Source: Acidobacteriaceae bacterium
Lineage (GTDB): Bacteria; Acidobacteriota; Terriglobia; Terriglobales; Acidobacteriaceae
Assembly (NCBI GenBank): GCA_003170825.1
Contig: PMYL01000053.1
Coordinates: 79,268 to 113,878 of the forward strand
DNA: 34,611 bases
Direction: 5' to 3'
Both the position numbers and the translations under genes were made by a program. The notes beneath the pieces are model-generated. The model searched no databases and was not told the origin of the DNA. It was given only the letters and a program-made list of their open reading frames with translations. Positions 15,221 to 25,102 of the stretch are shown here, in pieces (position 1 is the first letter of the stretch; every line of letters begins with the position of its first letter).

Positions 15221-18200
15221 ATGAGTACGACGCGTTTCTTCCGCATTCATCGTTCAGGACTGTGTTCTGTCGCTCTTGGCATTTTTTCCGTGCTCTTGGC
15301 CGGGTGTGGCGGAGGGGGTGGAACTGCCCCGCCGCCGGCTGGGGACTTTTCGATTTCCGCTTCGCCGCCGAGCCTGACTTTGAACAGCGGCCAAAGCCAG
15401 ACGGTTACAGTCAGCGTGGGGGAAGTCAACACCTTTACGTCGAGCGTTAGCATAGCAGTGAGCGGGCTGCCCACGGGAGTCACTGCCGTTCCGGCGACAT
15501 TCAGCCTGACACCGGGAGGTCAGGAACAGATAACGCTGACTGCGGCGGCCTCGGTCGCGGCGGGCACGGCTACGGTCACATTTCAAGGCACATCCGGCAG
15601 TCTGAGCCATAGTTCGCAGGTTTCTCTGAGCGTCGTGGTTCTTCCGCCGAATTTTTCAATCTCCGCGACACCGTCAAGCCTAAGTGTCGATACGGGAGGC
15701 AGTCAGAATGTGACGGTCAGCGTGACAGGGTCCGGCGGCTTTGCGTCGAACGTGAGCATAGCCGTGAGCGGCTTGCCAGCGGGAGTAACCGCTTCTCCGG
15801 CTACATTCAGCCTGACGCCGGGAGGTCAACAGCAGGTGGCGTTGAGTGTCGCAGCGTCGGCCACGGCGGGCGCGGCTACCATTTCGTTTCAGGGTACCTC
15901 AGGTAGCCTGAGCCAAAGCGCGCAGGTGGCATTGAGCGTGGTTGCGGCGGTCACCGGAGCGCATCCACCCATACGCACGCAGTATCTGCGCACGAACTCG
16001 TTCTACGATCCGAATTCATTGCAGTATTCGCCGCCCCATTTCAGTGTGTACGATCCGGTGCATAAGCAGTTTTTCGTGAGCAATCCCTATATGAACGAGA
16101 TCGATGTCTTCAGCGCGACGCAGGAGAACGAGATCGCGACGATTCCAGTTCCATTGGCATGGGGGATTGATGTTTCACCCTACAATGGGAGCCTTTATGC
16201 GGGCACGTTGATCGGGGATCTTTATCAAATTGACACGTCCACGCTCACCGTGACCACTCGGTACCCTGAGGCCTCGATAGGTCCGAGTGGCTTTGCCGCA
16301 CTCACAGCGTTGGTTCTATCCGATGGGCGCCTGGCCTTGCAGGGAACGACGGAATTGGGGATTCTCGGAGTCGATGGCTTTGGCAATTCCGCAGTGTGGA
16401 ACCCTGTCACCAATTCCCTGGATACCGGAACAAACGGCAGCGTTTGTAACGTCGGAAACGAGGGAACTATTGCGCTCAGTGGTGACAGGACGCGAATTCT
16501 GGTGACATGGGTGGACACAAGCGCCAGTGCCCCAATCTGTTCTTATGACCCCATTGCACAGGTTGCAACGTACGGGTCGTTGCCGACTCCGTCTGGCTCA
16601 CCGGTAAGGGAAATCATTCCCACTCCAGATGGAACACGCTTTTTCCTGACAACAAATCTTCAAGGAGTTGCCGTCTTCGATGCCAGGACCGTGCAGATGC
16701 TCGGCCAGATTACGAACCCTAATTCAAACGGTCCTGGCAATGCGGGTTTTGAGATTCCAAATGCGGCCGGTAGTGGAGTCATTAGCCTTGATGGGAAGAC
16801 GCTCTACCTGGCTAACCAAACTGGAACATTTGGAGCCGCAGGAGGGGCACTTGGCGCGTATGACACCACTACATATCAGCAGATAGGCTGGGTTCCAAGT
16901 TTTGCGGTGACCGATTCGCAAGATGTAATCCTCCCCGGCGCTATCGATGAGACAGGGCTGATTATGGGACCAATAGGGCACGGAGTCTCATTCAATGACG
17001 CTTCACAAATTCAGACAGGCGACCCGACATTGATTGCTCCCGGCTTAGGAAACAATACAACTGGGCCTTTAACCGGAGGAACTGAATTAACCGAATTCCT
17101 TTCCTTATTCTTTTATGATAATGTGTCGGATAATGCTACTTTAAGCCAAATCTACGTTGGGAATATCCCTGGATCTGACGCCTCCCTGGTTACGAACCCA
17201 GAGAATTACCCCGATGCGCACGTGACCACCCCGCCCAGCAGTCTGGCAGGCGCAGTGGATTTAGCTTTAGTCCTGAGCGATGGAGGAGTTGGCATTGCGC
17301 CGGAAGGCTTTAGCTATGGGCCAACGATCCTGGAGGTCATTCCCAACGGAGCTACGGCGGAAGGTGGGCAGACTGGCACGATCATCGGCTACGGTTTTGG
17401 GGATTCCACTTCGGAAGTTCAGGTGACCGTGAGCAGGCAATCCGCTCCAGTCACGGTGATCCACGACAGCCCTCCCATTGATCCCTATCCGTTCCTTACA
17501 AATTCGCTGCAATTCACAATTCCATCTGGAACAGCGGGCACGGCCGTCGACGTGACGGTGACCACACCTTCCGGTTCAGCTACTGCTTCAGGTGCATTTC
17601 ACTATACTGCGGCAACACAGTTCTATCCGATCACTGCCAATTTGCAGGCTGGGATTTATGACGCGGGCAGAGACCTTTACTATTTTACGGATCAAAAGCA
17701 GATTCAGATTCTTTCGAAGAGCACAGGGAAATGGCTTTCGCCAATTACCCTCCCCGGAGCGGGTAGCAAGACTCAGTTGCTGGCAATTTCAGAGTCCCCC
17801 GACGGTACCAAGCTTGCCGTTTCCGACTACGGCGATCAGGCCATCTATGTACTCAATCCAGATAGTCCGGCGTCTGCGACGAGCTATCCGATGTCGCTAG
17901 ACAGCGACGGGTTTTCAGCTAACCTGGCGCCAAGCGGGCTTGCCGTCACAAACGCCGGAATGGTTTACTTCTACACAGCCGATATCGGTGGAACTGGAGA
18001 CCCCGCGCTACACAAGCTCGATACTTCGACCGGCTCGATCACTGACCTTTACTGTTTAATCTCTGGAGCTATAGTGTATCCGCAAAGCAGAAGTTCAAAC
18101 GACAGCTACGTGCGCGCCATTCTGAGTCCAGATGGCAATCTAGTGTACATGGGCTATTTCATCATCGATACATCAAGCGATCAGATTATAGGCTCGGATT

Positions 18201-18748
18201 TAAGCCTTAACGGCGGCTTTCCGGACTTCGCAATTTCAGGTGACGGAGACACTTTGGATGCTGAAGGAGAATTTACCGATTCCTTGTTCAAAGCGGAAAC
18301 AGAAACAGCCTATATCGATTGGGAGACATGGTTCCCAACTTCCGTGGGCGGGCAGAAGCTCAACCATGACGGCAGCATCCTGTTTCAGCCGCTTACTGAT
18401 GGGATCGATATGATTGCTCGAAACACCGGTCGCCTGCTCTACCGTATCCAGATTCCAGTTACACCGGCCAATGTTTACGATCCGCTTTTGATGGCCGAAG
18501 GGCAAAATACTCTCGCCGTCATCACTGCAACCGGCGTCTCATTCGTGGATCTGAGCAGCCTTCCGATTGCCGCGCAGTATACCAATCCGTTTCCGGCTGC
18601 GACTCGCTCTATTGCGACGCGTTTGGCCGACAGGCAGACCATCTCGCCAGCTAGGAGCGATCCTTCGACTCGTTCTCTTTCTTCGAGCAAACGGCCTCGA
18701 CTAAGGAGCAGACTTGAACAATCTAAGGTTTCTGCTAAAACCCCATGA
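15221..18748 (+). CDS. Large IPT/beta-propeller surface lipoprotein
   Basis: A 1175-residue protein. A lipoprotein signal ends at LLAGC (Cys29) with a Gly run. Two tandem ~100-residue beta-sandwich repeats follow (each FSISA(S/T)P... SIAVSGLP.GVTA.PATFSLTPGG ... FQGTSGSLS), about 44-240. Next are a YVTN-like beta-propeller (about 255-600), an IPT/TIG domain (about 700-795; VIPNGATAEGGQTGTIIGYGF, ending GAFHYT) and a second propeller-like half to about 1130. Such proteins are typical extracellular or outer-membrane-attached proteins of Acidobacteriota; the ligand is unknown. The last ~45 residues are Ser/Arg-rich, unlike the rest, and run 14 bases past the fabI stop on the other strand. A lost original stop codon is possible. 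GAGGGA precedes ATG 15221. Confidence 0.83.
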   Translation: MSTTRFFRIHRSGLCSVALGIFSVLLAGCGGGGGTAPPPAGDFSISASPPSLTLNSGQSQTVTVSVGEVNTFTSSVSIAVSGLPTGVTAVPATFSLTPGGQEQITLTAAASVAAGTATVTFQGTSGSLSHSSQVSLSVVVLPPNFSISATPSSLSVDTGGSQNVTVSVTGSGGFASNVSIAVSGLPAGVTASPATFSLTPGGQQQVALSVAASATAGAATISFQGTSGSLSQSAQVALSVVAAVTGAHPPIRTQYLRTNSFYDPNSLQYSPPHFSVYDPVHKQFFVSNPYMNEIDVFSATQENEIATIPVPLAWGIDVSPYNGSLYAGTLIGDLYQIDTSTLTVTTRYPEASIGPSGFAALTALVLSDGRLALQGTTELGILGVDGFGNSAVWNPVTNSLDTGTNGSVCNVGNEGTIALSGDRTRILVTWVDTSASAPICSYDPIAQVATYGSLPTPSGSPVREIIPTPDGTRFFLTTNLQGVAVFDARTVQMLGQITNPNSNGPGNAGFEIPNAAGSGVISLDGKTLYLANQTGTFGAAGGALGAYDTTTYQQIGWVPSFAVTDSQDVILPGAIDETGLIMGPIGHGVSFNDASQIQTGDPTLIAPGLGNNTTGPLTGGTELTEFLSLFFYDNVSDNATLSQIYVGNIPGSDASLVTNPENYPDAHVTTPPSSLAGAVDLALVLSDGGVGIAPEGFSYGPTILEVIPNGATAEGGQTGTIIGYGFGDSTSEVQVTVSRQSAPVTVIHDSPPIDPYPFLTNSLQFTIPSGTAGTAVDVTVTTPSGSATASGAFHYTAATQFYPITANLQAGIYDAGRDLYYFTDQKQIQILSKSTGKWLSPITLPGAGSKTQLLAISESPDGTKLAVSDYGDQAIYVLNPDSPASATSYPMSLDSDGFSANLAPSGLAVTNAGMVYFYTADIGGTGDPALHKLDTSTGSITDLYCLISGAIVYPQSRSSNDSYVRAILSPDGNLVYMGYFIIDTSSDQIIGSDLSLNGGFPDFAISGDGDTLDAEGEFTDSLFKAETETAYIDWETWFPTSVGGQKLNHDGSILFQPLTDGIDMIARNTGRLLYRIQIPVTPANVYDPLLMAEGQNTLAVITATGVSFVDLSSLPIAAQYTNPFPAATRSIATRLADRQTISPARSDPSTRSLSSSKRPRLRSRLEQSKVSAKTP

Positions 18749-19502
18749 TGTTATAGCCGCAGTCCACGTAGAGGGTTTCGCCGGTGACGGCGCTGGCCAG
18801 GTCGGAGGCGAGGAAGAGGGCTGCGCCGCCGACTTCGAGCTGGTCAACGTTGCGGTGGAGCGGGGCGCGGTCGGCGTGGGACTTGAGCATGTCGCCGAGG
18901 GCTCCGACGCCGCGGGCGGCCAGGGTCTTGATGGGACCGGCGGAGATGGCGTTGACGCGAATATTTCTGGGGCCGAGGTTCCAGGCAAGATAGCGGACGG
19001 TGGCTTCAAGCGAGGCCTTGGCGACGCCCATGACATTGTAGTTGGGGACGACCTTCTCGGCGCCGAAGTAAGTGAGGGTGATGATGCTGCCGCTTTCGGT
19101 CATCAAGGGAGCGGCGGCGCGGCTGACGGCGATGAGGGAGTAGACGCTGACGTCGTGGGCGATGCGGAAGCCCTCGCGGGTGGTCGAGAGGAACTCGCCG
19201 CGGAGTTCTTCTACGGGCGCATAGGCGACGGCGTGGACAAGAATCTCGATCTTGCCGTATTTCTGCTTGAAGGCGGCAAAGAGGGTTTCGATCTCATGAT
19301 CGTTTGACACGTCGCACTGGAAGCCGCTGGCGCCGGGCAACTCGGCGATAAGCTGCTCGGCATCGGGCTTCATGCGCTCATTTTGATAGCAGATGGCCAG
19401 GGTTGCGCCGGCCGCGTGCAGCTTTTGGGCGATGCCCCAGGCGATGGAACGCTTGTTGGCCAGCCCGAAGACCACGGCCGTCTTACCCGCCAGATTGATC
19501 AT
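18735..19502 (-). CDS. fabI: Enoyl-[acyl-carrier-protein] reductase FabI
   Basis: A 255-residue short-chain dehydrogenase that reduces trans-2-enoyl-ACP with NADH in the last step of each fatty-acid elongation cycle. The FabI glycine pattern GLANKRSIAWGIA (13-25), the atypical catalytic set Tyr145, Tyr155 and Lys162 (Y-x6-K), and the closing segment TGETLYVDCGYNIMGF are all present. ATG 19502 has GGAGGA upstream at about ten bases. It runs leftward with murI behind it and a 90-base gap, and converges on the lipoprotein gene with a 14-base 3' overlap and no visible terminator between. Confidence 0.95.
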   Translation of the reverse strand: MINLAGKTAVVFGLANKRSIAWGIAQKLHAAGATLAICYQNERMKPDAEQLIAELPGASGFQCDVSNDHEIETLFAAFKQKYGKIEILVHAVAYAPVEELRGEFLSTTREGFRIAHDVSVYSLIAVSRAAAPLMTESGSIITLTYFGAEKVVPNYNVMGVAKASLEATVRYLAWNLGPRNIRVNAISAGPIKTLAARGVGALGDMLKSHADRAPLHRNVDQLEVGGAALFLASDLASAVTGETLYVDCGYNIMGF

Positions 19503-19594
19503 GCTTGCTTTCTTCCTCCAGGGTCCGCGGACAGGATTGCTCAGATTGCTCTGGGGGATGCCGGACCCGCCAATTCATAGAATATCAGCGAATA

Positions 19595-20464
19595 TCAGCC
19601 GCCGAGGTCGACCAGCTCGACCTTGCCGACGGGGCGGCCTAAAAAGCGGGAGCCGAGGCGCTCGAATTTGTCGACGGAATCGGTGGCGAAGCAGCGGACC
19701 TGCGCGGCCGGCGAACGTTCCTCCGTTTCCCGCTGGCCGAAGAGGCGCAGGGCAGCCTCAGCGGCGGCTTCAGCGGAGTCGATGACCCGGATGCCGGCGG
19801 GGACAGCGCGGGCAATGATGCGTTCGAGGAGCGGGCGCAGGAGCGGGTAATGGGTGCAGCCGAGGACCAGCGTGTCAGGGTTGAGGCCCGCAGCGGCGGC
19901 TTCGGTGGTTAATTCTTCGAGATAGATACGGATGACCTCGGCGGTGACCGGATGGTCGGTCCAGCCTTCCTCGACCAGCGGGACCAGCAGCGGACAGGCT
20001 TTCTCAAGAGCGCGGAGCCCCTGGGCGCGGCAGGCGGCGGCGTAGGCGTGGCTCTGGACGGTGGCTTCGGTGGCGATGACCAGGACGTCGCCGGTGCGGG
20101 ATGCGGCGCGGGCGGCAGTGGCGCCGGGGGCTATGACTCCCAAGACGGGGACGCCGAGGGCTGCTTCCTGAATGGCGTCGAGGGCCAGGGCGCTGGCGGT
20201 GTTGCAGGCAATGACGAGGAACTCGGCGCCCTGCTCGCGGACCAGGAATTGGGCGCTTTGGGCGGCGTAGCGGGCGATGGTGCGGCGGGACTTGGAGCCG
20301 TAGGGCAGGCGGGCCGTATCGCCGAGAAAGGCGAACCGGGCGTGCGGGAGCCGCTGGATGAGCACGCGGAGGACGGTGAGGCCGCCGAAGCCGGAATCGA
20401 AGACGCCGATGGTGGGAGTGGCGGCCTTGACGGTTGCTTCTGGGCTGGTCTTGGGGCTGGTCAT
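19595..20464 (-). CDS. murI: Glutamate racemase MurI
   Basis: A 289-residue cytoplasmic enzyme that makes D-glutamate for peptidoglycan. It has IGVFDSGFGGLTVL with Asp23-Ser24 near the N-terminus, the first catalytic cysteine in VIACNTASA (Cys87) and the second in LGCTHYPLL (Cys203). Length is normal apart from a ~17-residue N-terminal extension. The ATG overlaps the stop of the upstream GerMN gene by four bases (ATGA), so it is the last gene of an overlapping chain that also includes a cell-wall amidase. Confidence 0.94.
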   Translation of the reverse strand: MTSPKTSPEATVKAATPTIGVFDSGFGGLTVLRVLIQRLPHARFAFLGDTARLPYGSKSRRTIARYAAQSAQFLVREQGAEFLVIACNTASALALDAIQEAALGVPVLGVIAPGATAARAASRTGDVLVIATEATVQSHAYAAACRAQGLRALEKACPLLVPLVEEGWTDHPVTAEVIRIYLEELTTEAAAAGLNPDTLVLGCTHYPLLRPLLERIIARAVPAGIRVIDSAEAAAEAALRLFGQRETEERSPAAQVRCFATDSVDKFERLGSRFLGRPVGKVELVDLGG

Positions 20465-21153
20465 GGGTGTGCTCCCTCGGAGGGCACAGCTTCAGCGGCG
20501 AGGTAGGTGCGGGTGAGGTCGGCGTGGCCGGCAAGGGTTGCGCGCTGCTGGCCGTCGACCAGGAAACGGACCTGAGTGACGCGGGGCAGGTTGGCGTGGA
20601 GGGTGGCGCAGATGGAGAGCACGGTGAGAGTCTCGGTTTCAAGGCCGGAAGGGTGGCTGGCGGCGAAGCTGGCGGTGAGGTTGACGACGGCTAGCTCGGG
20701 GCCGGACTGGCTGGAGTTGGTCTGGCCGGGTTTGGATTCGGTGGGCGTGCTGGAGCCTGTGTCCGGTCCCGTATCAGGACCCGTGAGAGGGGCCTGGGCC
20801 GGCAACAGGAAGACCTGGGTGACGGAGCCGGCGCCGCCGGGGACGGGGTGGGCGGCATCGGGAGTGGCGTAGAGGTCGAACAGCCTGCCCAGGATGGCGC
20901 GCGCGCGCGCGCCGGGGTCCCGGGGCAGAGGCAGGGATTGGATCTGGGCGCGCAGGGAGCTGTCGGCGTCGTTGGCCACGATGAGGGTAGCCTGTACGGC
21001 GGGCGCGACCTCGGGAGCCTGGGTGGGCGCGGAGTCTTCGCCGGCGACCAGCCGCTGGTGGGCGCGCTCCCGCAACTGCCACAGGACCACGCCCATGACC
21101 ACAGAAGCCAGGAGCAGGACGATGAAGAGGATGGTCTGGTGGCGGGGAATCAC
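20461..21153 (-). CDS. Membrane-anchored GerMN-domain protein
   Basis: A 230-residue protein with a membrane anchor at about 8-26 (ILFIVLLLASVVMGVVLW) and a Pro/Thr/Gly-rich linker around 125-150. The C-terminal GerMN domain includes ELAVVNLTASFAASHPSG, LTVLSICATLHANLP and VRFLVDGQQ. GerMN domains occur with amidases and in spore or cell-wall assemblies, and this gene sits directly between an amidase and murI. I prefer the GTG at 21153, which overlaps the amidase stop as GTGA and has ACGGAGG ten bases upstream; an ATG at 21177 would add eight residues. A (GC)8 dinucleotide run occurs within the gene at 20897-20912. Confidence 0.8.
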   Translation of the reverse strand: MIPRHQTILFIVLLLASVVMGVVLWQLRERAHQRLVAGEDSAPTQAPEVAPAVQATLIVANDADSSLRAQIQSLPLPRDPGARARAILGRLFDLYATPDAAHPVPGGAGSVTQVFLLPAQAPLTGPDTGPDTGSSTPTESKPGQTNSSQSGPELAVVNLTASFAASHPSGLETETLTVLSICATLHANLPRVTQVRFLVDGQQRATLAGHADLTRTYLAAEAVPSEGAHP

Positions 21154-21839
21154 GGGCGGGCGGCCTCCGTGCGCCATTCGAGAATCGCGGCGGCCAGCGC
21201 GGAGGCCACGCGGGCCTGGTAGCCGGGATCGTCCAGGCCGGCGGTCACAGCATGGCTGGAGTCGCGGTCTGGGGCAATCTCAATGGCTACGGCGGGGCAG
21301 GCCATGCTGTCAACCGCGGGCAGCGCGGCGCTGCCCAGGGTGACGTTGATGCCGGCGTGGAGGAGGGCCGAGTTGAGCACCCCGGCGAGAGCCAGGCTGC
21401 GCGTGACCCAAGCGGCCTGCGCGGTCTTCCAGGCGGCGAAGCGCGCGGGTTCGGCCGGGGCCAGCGAGGAGACAAAAAGATGAACGCCGGAGCCGCTCTC
21501 AGAGGCGTGGAGGCTAAGGCAGGCGGCCGCGTTGGAGTGGTTGGCGACTTCAGCCCGGCGGTTGAGGTTCACGGTGGCGTCGGATTCGCGGGTGGTGACG
21601 ACCTGGATGCCGCGCGCGGCCAGCAGCGAACGCAGCCTGACGCCGAGGGCAAGAGTGAAGGTCTTTTCCGCCTGGCCGTTGCTCAGGCGCCCGCCGGGGT
21701 CGTCGCCGCCGTGGGCGGCATCAAGCACCACCAGAAATCGAGCTGGCGGGCCTGCGGGCGGGGCCTGGGCGGCAGCCATATGTGAGGCCGCCATCAAAGC
21801 CGCAAATGCCCAAATATATCGGAATTCTAGAGTGACCAC
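21150..21839 (-). CDS. N-acetylmuramoyl-L-alanine amidase (Amidase_3)
   Basis: A 229-residue secreted hydrolase that removes stem peptides from peptidoglycan. A signal peptide (about 1-25, ending MAAAQA) leads into the Amidase_3 zinc-dependent fold: FLVVLDAAHGGDDPGG (first zinc His), a Glu in GQAEKTF, SLHASE (second His) and VAIEIAP (catalytic Glu). The domain is compact, about 190 residues, with no SPOR, AMIN or LysM targeting domain. The start is a GTG with AGGAG eight bases upstream lying inside the previous gene, whose end it overlaps by 13 bases. Confidence 0.87.
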   Translation of the reverse strand: MVTLEFRYIWAFAALMAASHMAAAQAPPAGPPARFLVVLDAAHGGDDPGGRLSNGQAEKTFTLALGVRLRSLLAARGIQVVTTRESDATVNLNRRAEVANHSNAAACLSLHASESGSGVHLFVSSLAPAEPARFAAWKTAQAAWVTRSLALAGVLNSALLHAGINVTLGSAALPAVDSMACPAVAIEIAPDRDSSHAVTAGLDDPGYQARVASALAAAILEWRTEAARP

Positions 21840-22153
21840 TCCCTATGCTCCTGGATTGCGGCGTGCATCGCGTCTGGTGCAAGATCCAGTTCACTGGGCC
21901 ACGCAACGGCGCCGTAATCAAGCGTGACCTGTGCAAACAGAGACGGGTCGGCAAGCGCGGCGAATACCCCGGCCTTCGGCGAATGTACCAAGCCCGACAT
22001 ATCTACCATCCCCGTAAGGCCGTCGGCAAATGCAACCCGCAGCCGGAACCCTGGAAGGGCTTCGACTTCGGTTACACGCCAAGGCGACCGGGGTACGACC
22101 TCCGCGGTTAAGTCAGCGGGAGAATTTTCACTGGCGTTTGATTCTGTACGCAT
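21827..22153 (-). CDS. DUF2442 protein
   Basis: A 108-residue protein with the DUF2442 signature (WRVTEVEALPGFRLRVAFAD, GVFAALADPSLFAQV, AVAWPSELDLAPDAM). DUF2442 is paired with DUF4160 in many genomes and is suspected to belong to a toxin-antitoxin-like module; no activity is established that I can rely on. I use ATG 22153, with AGGAAGG ten bases upstream; a TTG at 22162 is possible. It overlaps the DUF4160 gene by 46 bases and the amidase start by 13. Confidence 0.8.
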   Translation of the reverse strand: MRTESNASENSPADLTAEVVPRSPWRVTEVEALPGFRLRVAFADGLTGMVDMSGLVHSPKAGVFAALADPSLFAQVTLDYGAVAWPSELDLAPDAMHAAIQEHREWSL

Positions 22154-22368
22154 AGTTCCCAATCCTTCCTGAGCTCATCGCGGTGTTGTTGTGCCCATTC
22201 CAGCACGAGCGCCATGGCGCGGCCAGGCAAATCTCCACGGATGACCTCGAATGTCTGAATGTCGATCAATGCTTCGAATTCAGCATACAGCGCATGAAAG
22301 TGAGGTGGAACATGGTCACCGAAGTACATCTGAATCAAGATTCCGTAAAACCTGCTGATCGTCGGCAT
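22108..22368 (-). CDS. DUF4160 protein
   Basis: An 86-residue protein with the full DUF4160 signature: MPTISRFYGILIQMYFGDH, PPHFHALYAEFEALIDI, then a helix LEWAQQHRDEL. The PPHFHA histidines are conserved in the family. GGAG three to four bases before the ATG supports the start. It is the first gene of a five-gene overlapping chain with DUF2442, amidase, GerMN and murI, which is an unusual location for a presumed toxin-antitoxin partner. Confidence 0.82.
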   Translation of the reverse strand: MPTISRFYGILIQMYFGDHVPPHFHALYAEFEALIDIQTFEVIRGDLPGRAMALVLEWAQQHRDELRKDWELCVQNQTPVKILPLT

Positions 22369-22424
22369 TGGTCTCCTCGGTTTATCGCCCTATGAACCCG
22401 AATGAGTTTCTTCCGCTCCTGCGC

Positions 22425-23768
<1,344 letters not shown>

Positions 23769-23944
23769 ACGGAAGGCCTTGCTCCGGGTGGAACGGCGAA
23801 ATTTGCGCACCGGAATCCCATCCTGCTCACTCCGGGACCGTTATGCGCTTTGTTCGATTGTATCCCAGCGGCCGCTGCGGCCTGGGCCTGCCGGCTCAAG
23901 GACCTGACCCGCGACGGCAACTGGCGTAAAGTGAAGGTGAAGTG

Positions 23945-23971
23945 AAGGCAATCCTGCACAGGAATTGCCTT
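23945..23971. promoter_or_regulatory. Inverted repeat upstream of the VWA gene
   Basis: AAGGCAAT at 23945-23952 and ATTGCCTT at 23964-23971 form a perfect 8-bp inverted repeat 30 bases before the ATG at 24002. It could be an operator or an mRNA hairpin. Its presence argues against the GTG at 23942 as the start. Confidence 0.35.
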
Positions 23972-24001
23972 CGCTCGCTGTTCCTGCTCGCACCGGTTCC
24001 T

Positions 24002-25075
24002 ATGCGCCTTTGCAATCTTGCGGTTCTCGCAACTTTTTTTGCCGGAGCGGTGCTCACGCCGGCGGCGCAGCAGCCGCCGTCCCAGCCGGTCGCGACGCCG
24101 GCCCCGGTGAATGCGCCGCCTCTGACGGTGGACCGCGACCCGGCGCGCTCGCCGGATGCCGAGCCGCCCGCAGTCGTCTCGCCTGAGGCTATATACAAGC
24201 AGGGCGAGGGCTACGTTCTGCACGCCGACGTGGAAGAGGTGGTGCTGAACGCCACGGTGCTGGAGGGCAGCCGGCTGGTTCCAGACCTGAAGAAGGACAA
24301 TTTAGAGGTCTTCGAGGACGGGGTCAAGCAGAGTCTCATCAGTTTTCAGCACACCGATCTTCCGGTCTCGATCGCGATGGTGGTGGACAACTCAGGGTCG
24401 ATGTCGAGAAAGCGCCCGTCGGTGAACAAGAGCGCGATGGACCTGATCCAGGCCTCGAATCCGCAGGATGAGGCGTTTGTGGTGAACTTCTCCGACGAGG
24501 CCTTCATCGACCAGGATTTCACCTCGGACGTGAACAAGCTGCGCGCCGGGCTGGCGCACATCGAGTCCCGCGGCGGCACGGCGCTCTACGATGCCGTGGT
24601 GGCTTCGGCCGACAAGCTGGCGACCGACGCCAAGCGGCCCAAGCAGGTGCTGATCCTGATTACCGACGGCGAAGACAACTCCTCGACGCTGAATTTGGAG
24701 CAGACGATCCGGCGGGTCCAGCAGCTCTCCGGGCCGGTCATCTACACCATTGGATTGTTATTTGGCGGCGAGACGAGCCGCTCCGAAGCGCACAACGCAC
24801 GGAAGGCGCTGGAGATGCTTTCGACCGAGACGGGCGGGATGGCGTTTTTTCCGAAGTCGATCGAACAGATTGACCAGATCGCCGCTGAGGTGGCGCGTGA
24901 TATCCGGAACCAGTACACGCTGGGCTACCACTCGACCAAGCCGACCACGGAACCTGGGTTCCGGCGGGTGACGGTGACGGCCGAGGGCAAGGGGATGGGC
25001 AAGCTGACGGTGCGCACGCGTACCGGCTACTTTCCGGTGGCGCGGGTGGGCAAGCAGGCCGCCCCGCCGCGATAA
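24002..25075 (+). CDS. Acidobacterial-type VWFA-domain secreted protein
   Basis: A 357-residue protein of the VWFA-related Acidobacterial family (TIGR03436-like). It has a signal peptide (about 1-23), a Pro/Ala-rich linker, an N-terminal beta module (VLHADVEEVVLNATVLEG, DNLEVFEDGVKQ) and a von Willebrand A domain. The metal-ion-dependent adhesion site is intact: DNSGSMS (Asp129, Ser131, Ser133), GGTALYDAV and ITDGEDNS. The C-terminal beta segment contains NQYTLGYHST and RTRTGYFPV. These proteins are exported and expanded in this phylum, probably for protein-protein contacts; the partner is unknown. ATG 24002 gives a proper signal peptide; a GTG at 23942 would add 20 residues before it. Confidence 0.88.
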   Translation: MRLCNLAVLATFFAGAVLTPAAQQPPSQPVATPAPVNAPPLTVDRDPARSPDAEPPAVVSPEAIYKQGEGYVLHADVEEVVLNATVLEGSRLVPDLKKDNLEVFEDGVKQSLISFQHTDLPVSIAMVVDNSGSMSRKRPSVNKSAMDLIQASNPQDEAFVVNFSDEAFIDQDFTSDVNKLRAGLAHIESRGGTALYDAVVASADKLATDAKRPKQVLILITDGEDNSSTLNLEQTIRRVQQLSGPVIYTIGLLFGGETSRSEAHNARKALEMLSTETGGMAFFPKSIEQIDQIAAEVARDIRNQYTLGYHSTKPTTEPGFRRVTVTAEGKGMGKLTVRTRTGYFPVARVGKQAAPPR

Positions 25076-25102
25076 GCTGGAATCAGGAGCTAGAGCCGAA
25101 CC

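Noticed and set aside
18735..19502. Possible triclosan-resistance residue in FabI (Ala93 where E. coli has Gly93)
   Set aside because: Alanine at this position occurs naturally in other FabI enzymes that are sensitive, so no conclusion follows.
25076..25102. SAM riboswitch before the Cys/Met-metabolism gene
   Set aside because: Only 27 bases separate it from the VWA gene, too short for a riboswitch.
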